Shown here one piece after another: positions 26,774 to 26,886 of a stretch of DNA of 26,886 nt (its first letter is position 1; each line of letters starts with the position of its first letter). This DNA comes from Chondrus crispus (Eukaryota; Rhodophyta; Florideophyceae; Gigartinales; Gigartinaceae). Below the pieces are notes generated by a model, which was not told the origin of the DNA, searched no databases, and saw only the letters and a program-made list of their open reading frames with translations. Where the stretch lies: positions 63,009 through 89,894 of the forward strand of contig NW_005179240.1 in NCBI RefSeq assembly GCF_000350225.1, written 5' to 3'. A program made the translations under genes and the position numbers.

Positions 26774-26886
26774 GCTCTTGCCTTTTTAACCCGCCAGAGT
26801 CGTGTTGCTTGCCGTCGCCCAGTCTCACTAATATTCATTTATAACAACATGTGTAGCGCTATGCTAGTGCTTGCGAACTCTGCCGT
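26774..26886. other. Window edge, nothing identified
   Basis: Sequence upstream of the pogo-like frame; any N-terminal exon or element end would lie here or beyond the window. I see no terminal repeat. Confidence 0.4.

Noticed and set aside
1..26886. tRNA, rRNA or other standard RNA genes
   Set aside because: I saw no cloverleaf with conserved B-box sequence and no rRNA-like block; a covariance-model search would settle this.

Overview
This window reads as a transposon-dense stretch of a eukaryotic nuclear genome, not a bacterial or phage locus. It holds a Ty3/gypsy chromovirus-type retrotransposon, a tyrosine-recombinase (DIRS-like) retrotransposon and two pogo-type transposase genes, and no operon structure. 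The large reading frames are unspliced and many stretches are GC-rich, so an alga or another protist is plausible. I cannot name the lineage from sequence alone.

Layout, left to right. 1-493 is a near-perfect 243-bp-arm palindrome. 1344-2837 (minus) is an uninterrupted 497-codon frame for an unrecognised two-helix membrane protein; it is the only clean gene that does not look like a mobile element. 3412-3439 is one copy of a 28-bp sequence whose exact inverse lies at 24681-24708, both bordered by TA. From about 3540 to 9120 lies a 5'-truncated Ty3/gypsy element (gag zinc knuckle, protease, RT, RNase H, integrase, chromodomain), inactivated by an in-frame TAG and a D-to-H change in the integrase active site. 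9.8-11.4 kb is an array of GC-rich stem-loops about 60 bp apart with a three-hairpin, 178-bp higher-order period. 11.6-15.6 kb carries three minus-strand frames of unknown function. 14.04-14.75 kb and 17.00-17.65 kb form a diverged long inverted repeat. 17.6-19.4 kb (minus) is a frameshifted pogo transposase. 19782-24390 is a decayed DIRS-like element flanked by direct repeats, with gag, RT, RNase H and tyrosine recombinase all on the minus strand. 25343-26773 (minus) is an open 476-codon pogo-like frame whose first catalytic acid is not visible.

How it fits together. The pieces look nested. If the two 28-bp inverse copies are the ends of one pogo-type element (21.3 kb now), the pogo pseudogene lies between them on the strand expected for its 5' end at 24.7 kb. 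The DIRS element would then sit upstream of that gene and the gypsy element plus the GC-rich blocks downstream. A second theme is palindromes: many near-perfect inverted duplications, several of them inside mobile-element sequence, one of which breaks a conserved RNase H gene. None of the mobile elements appears able to move unaided.
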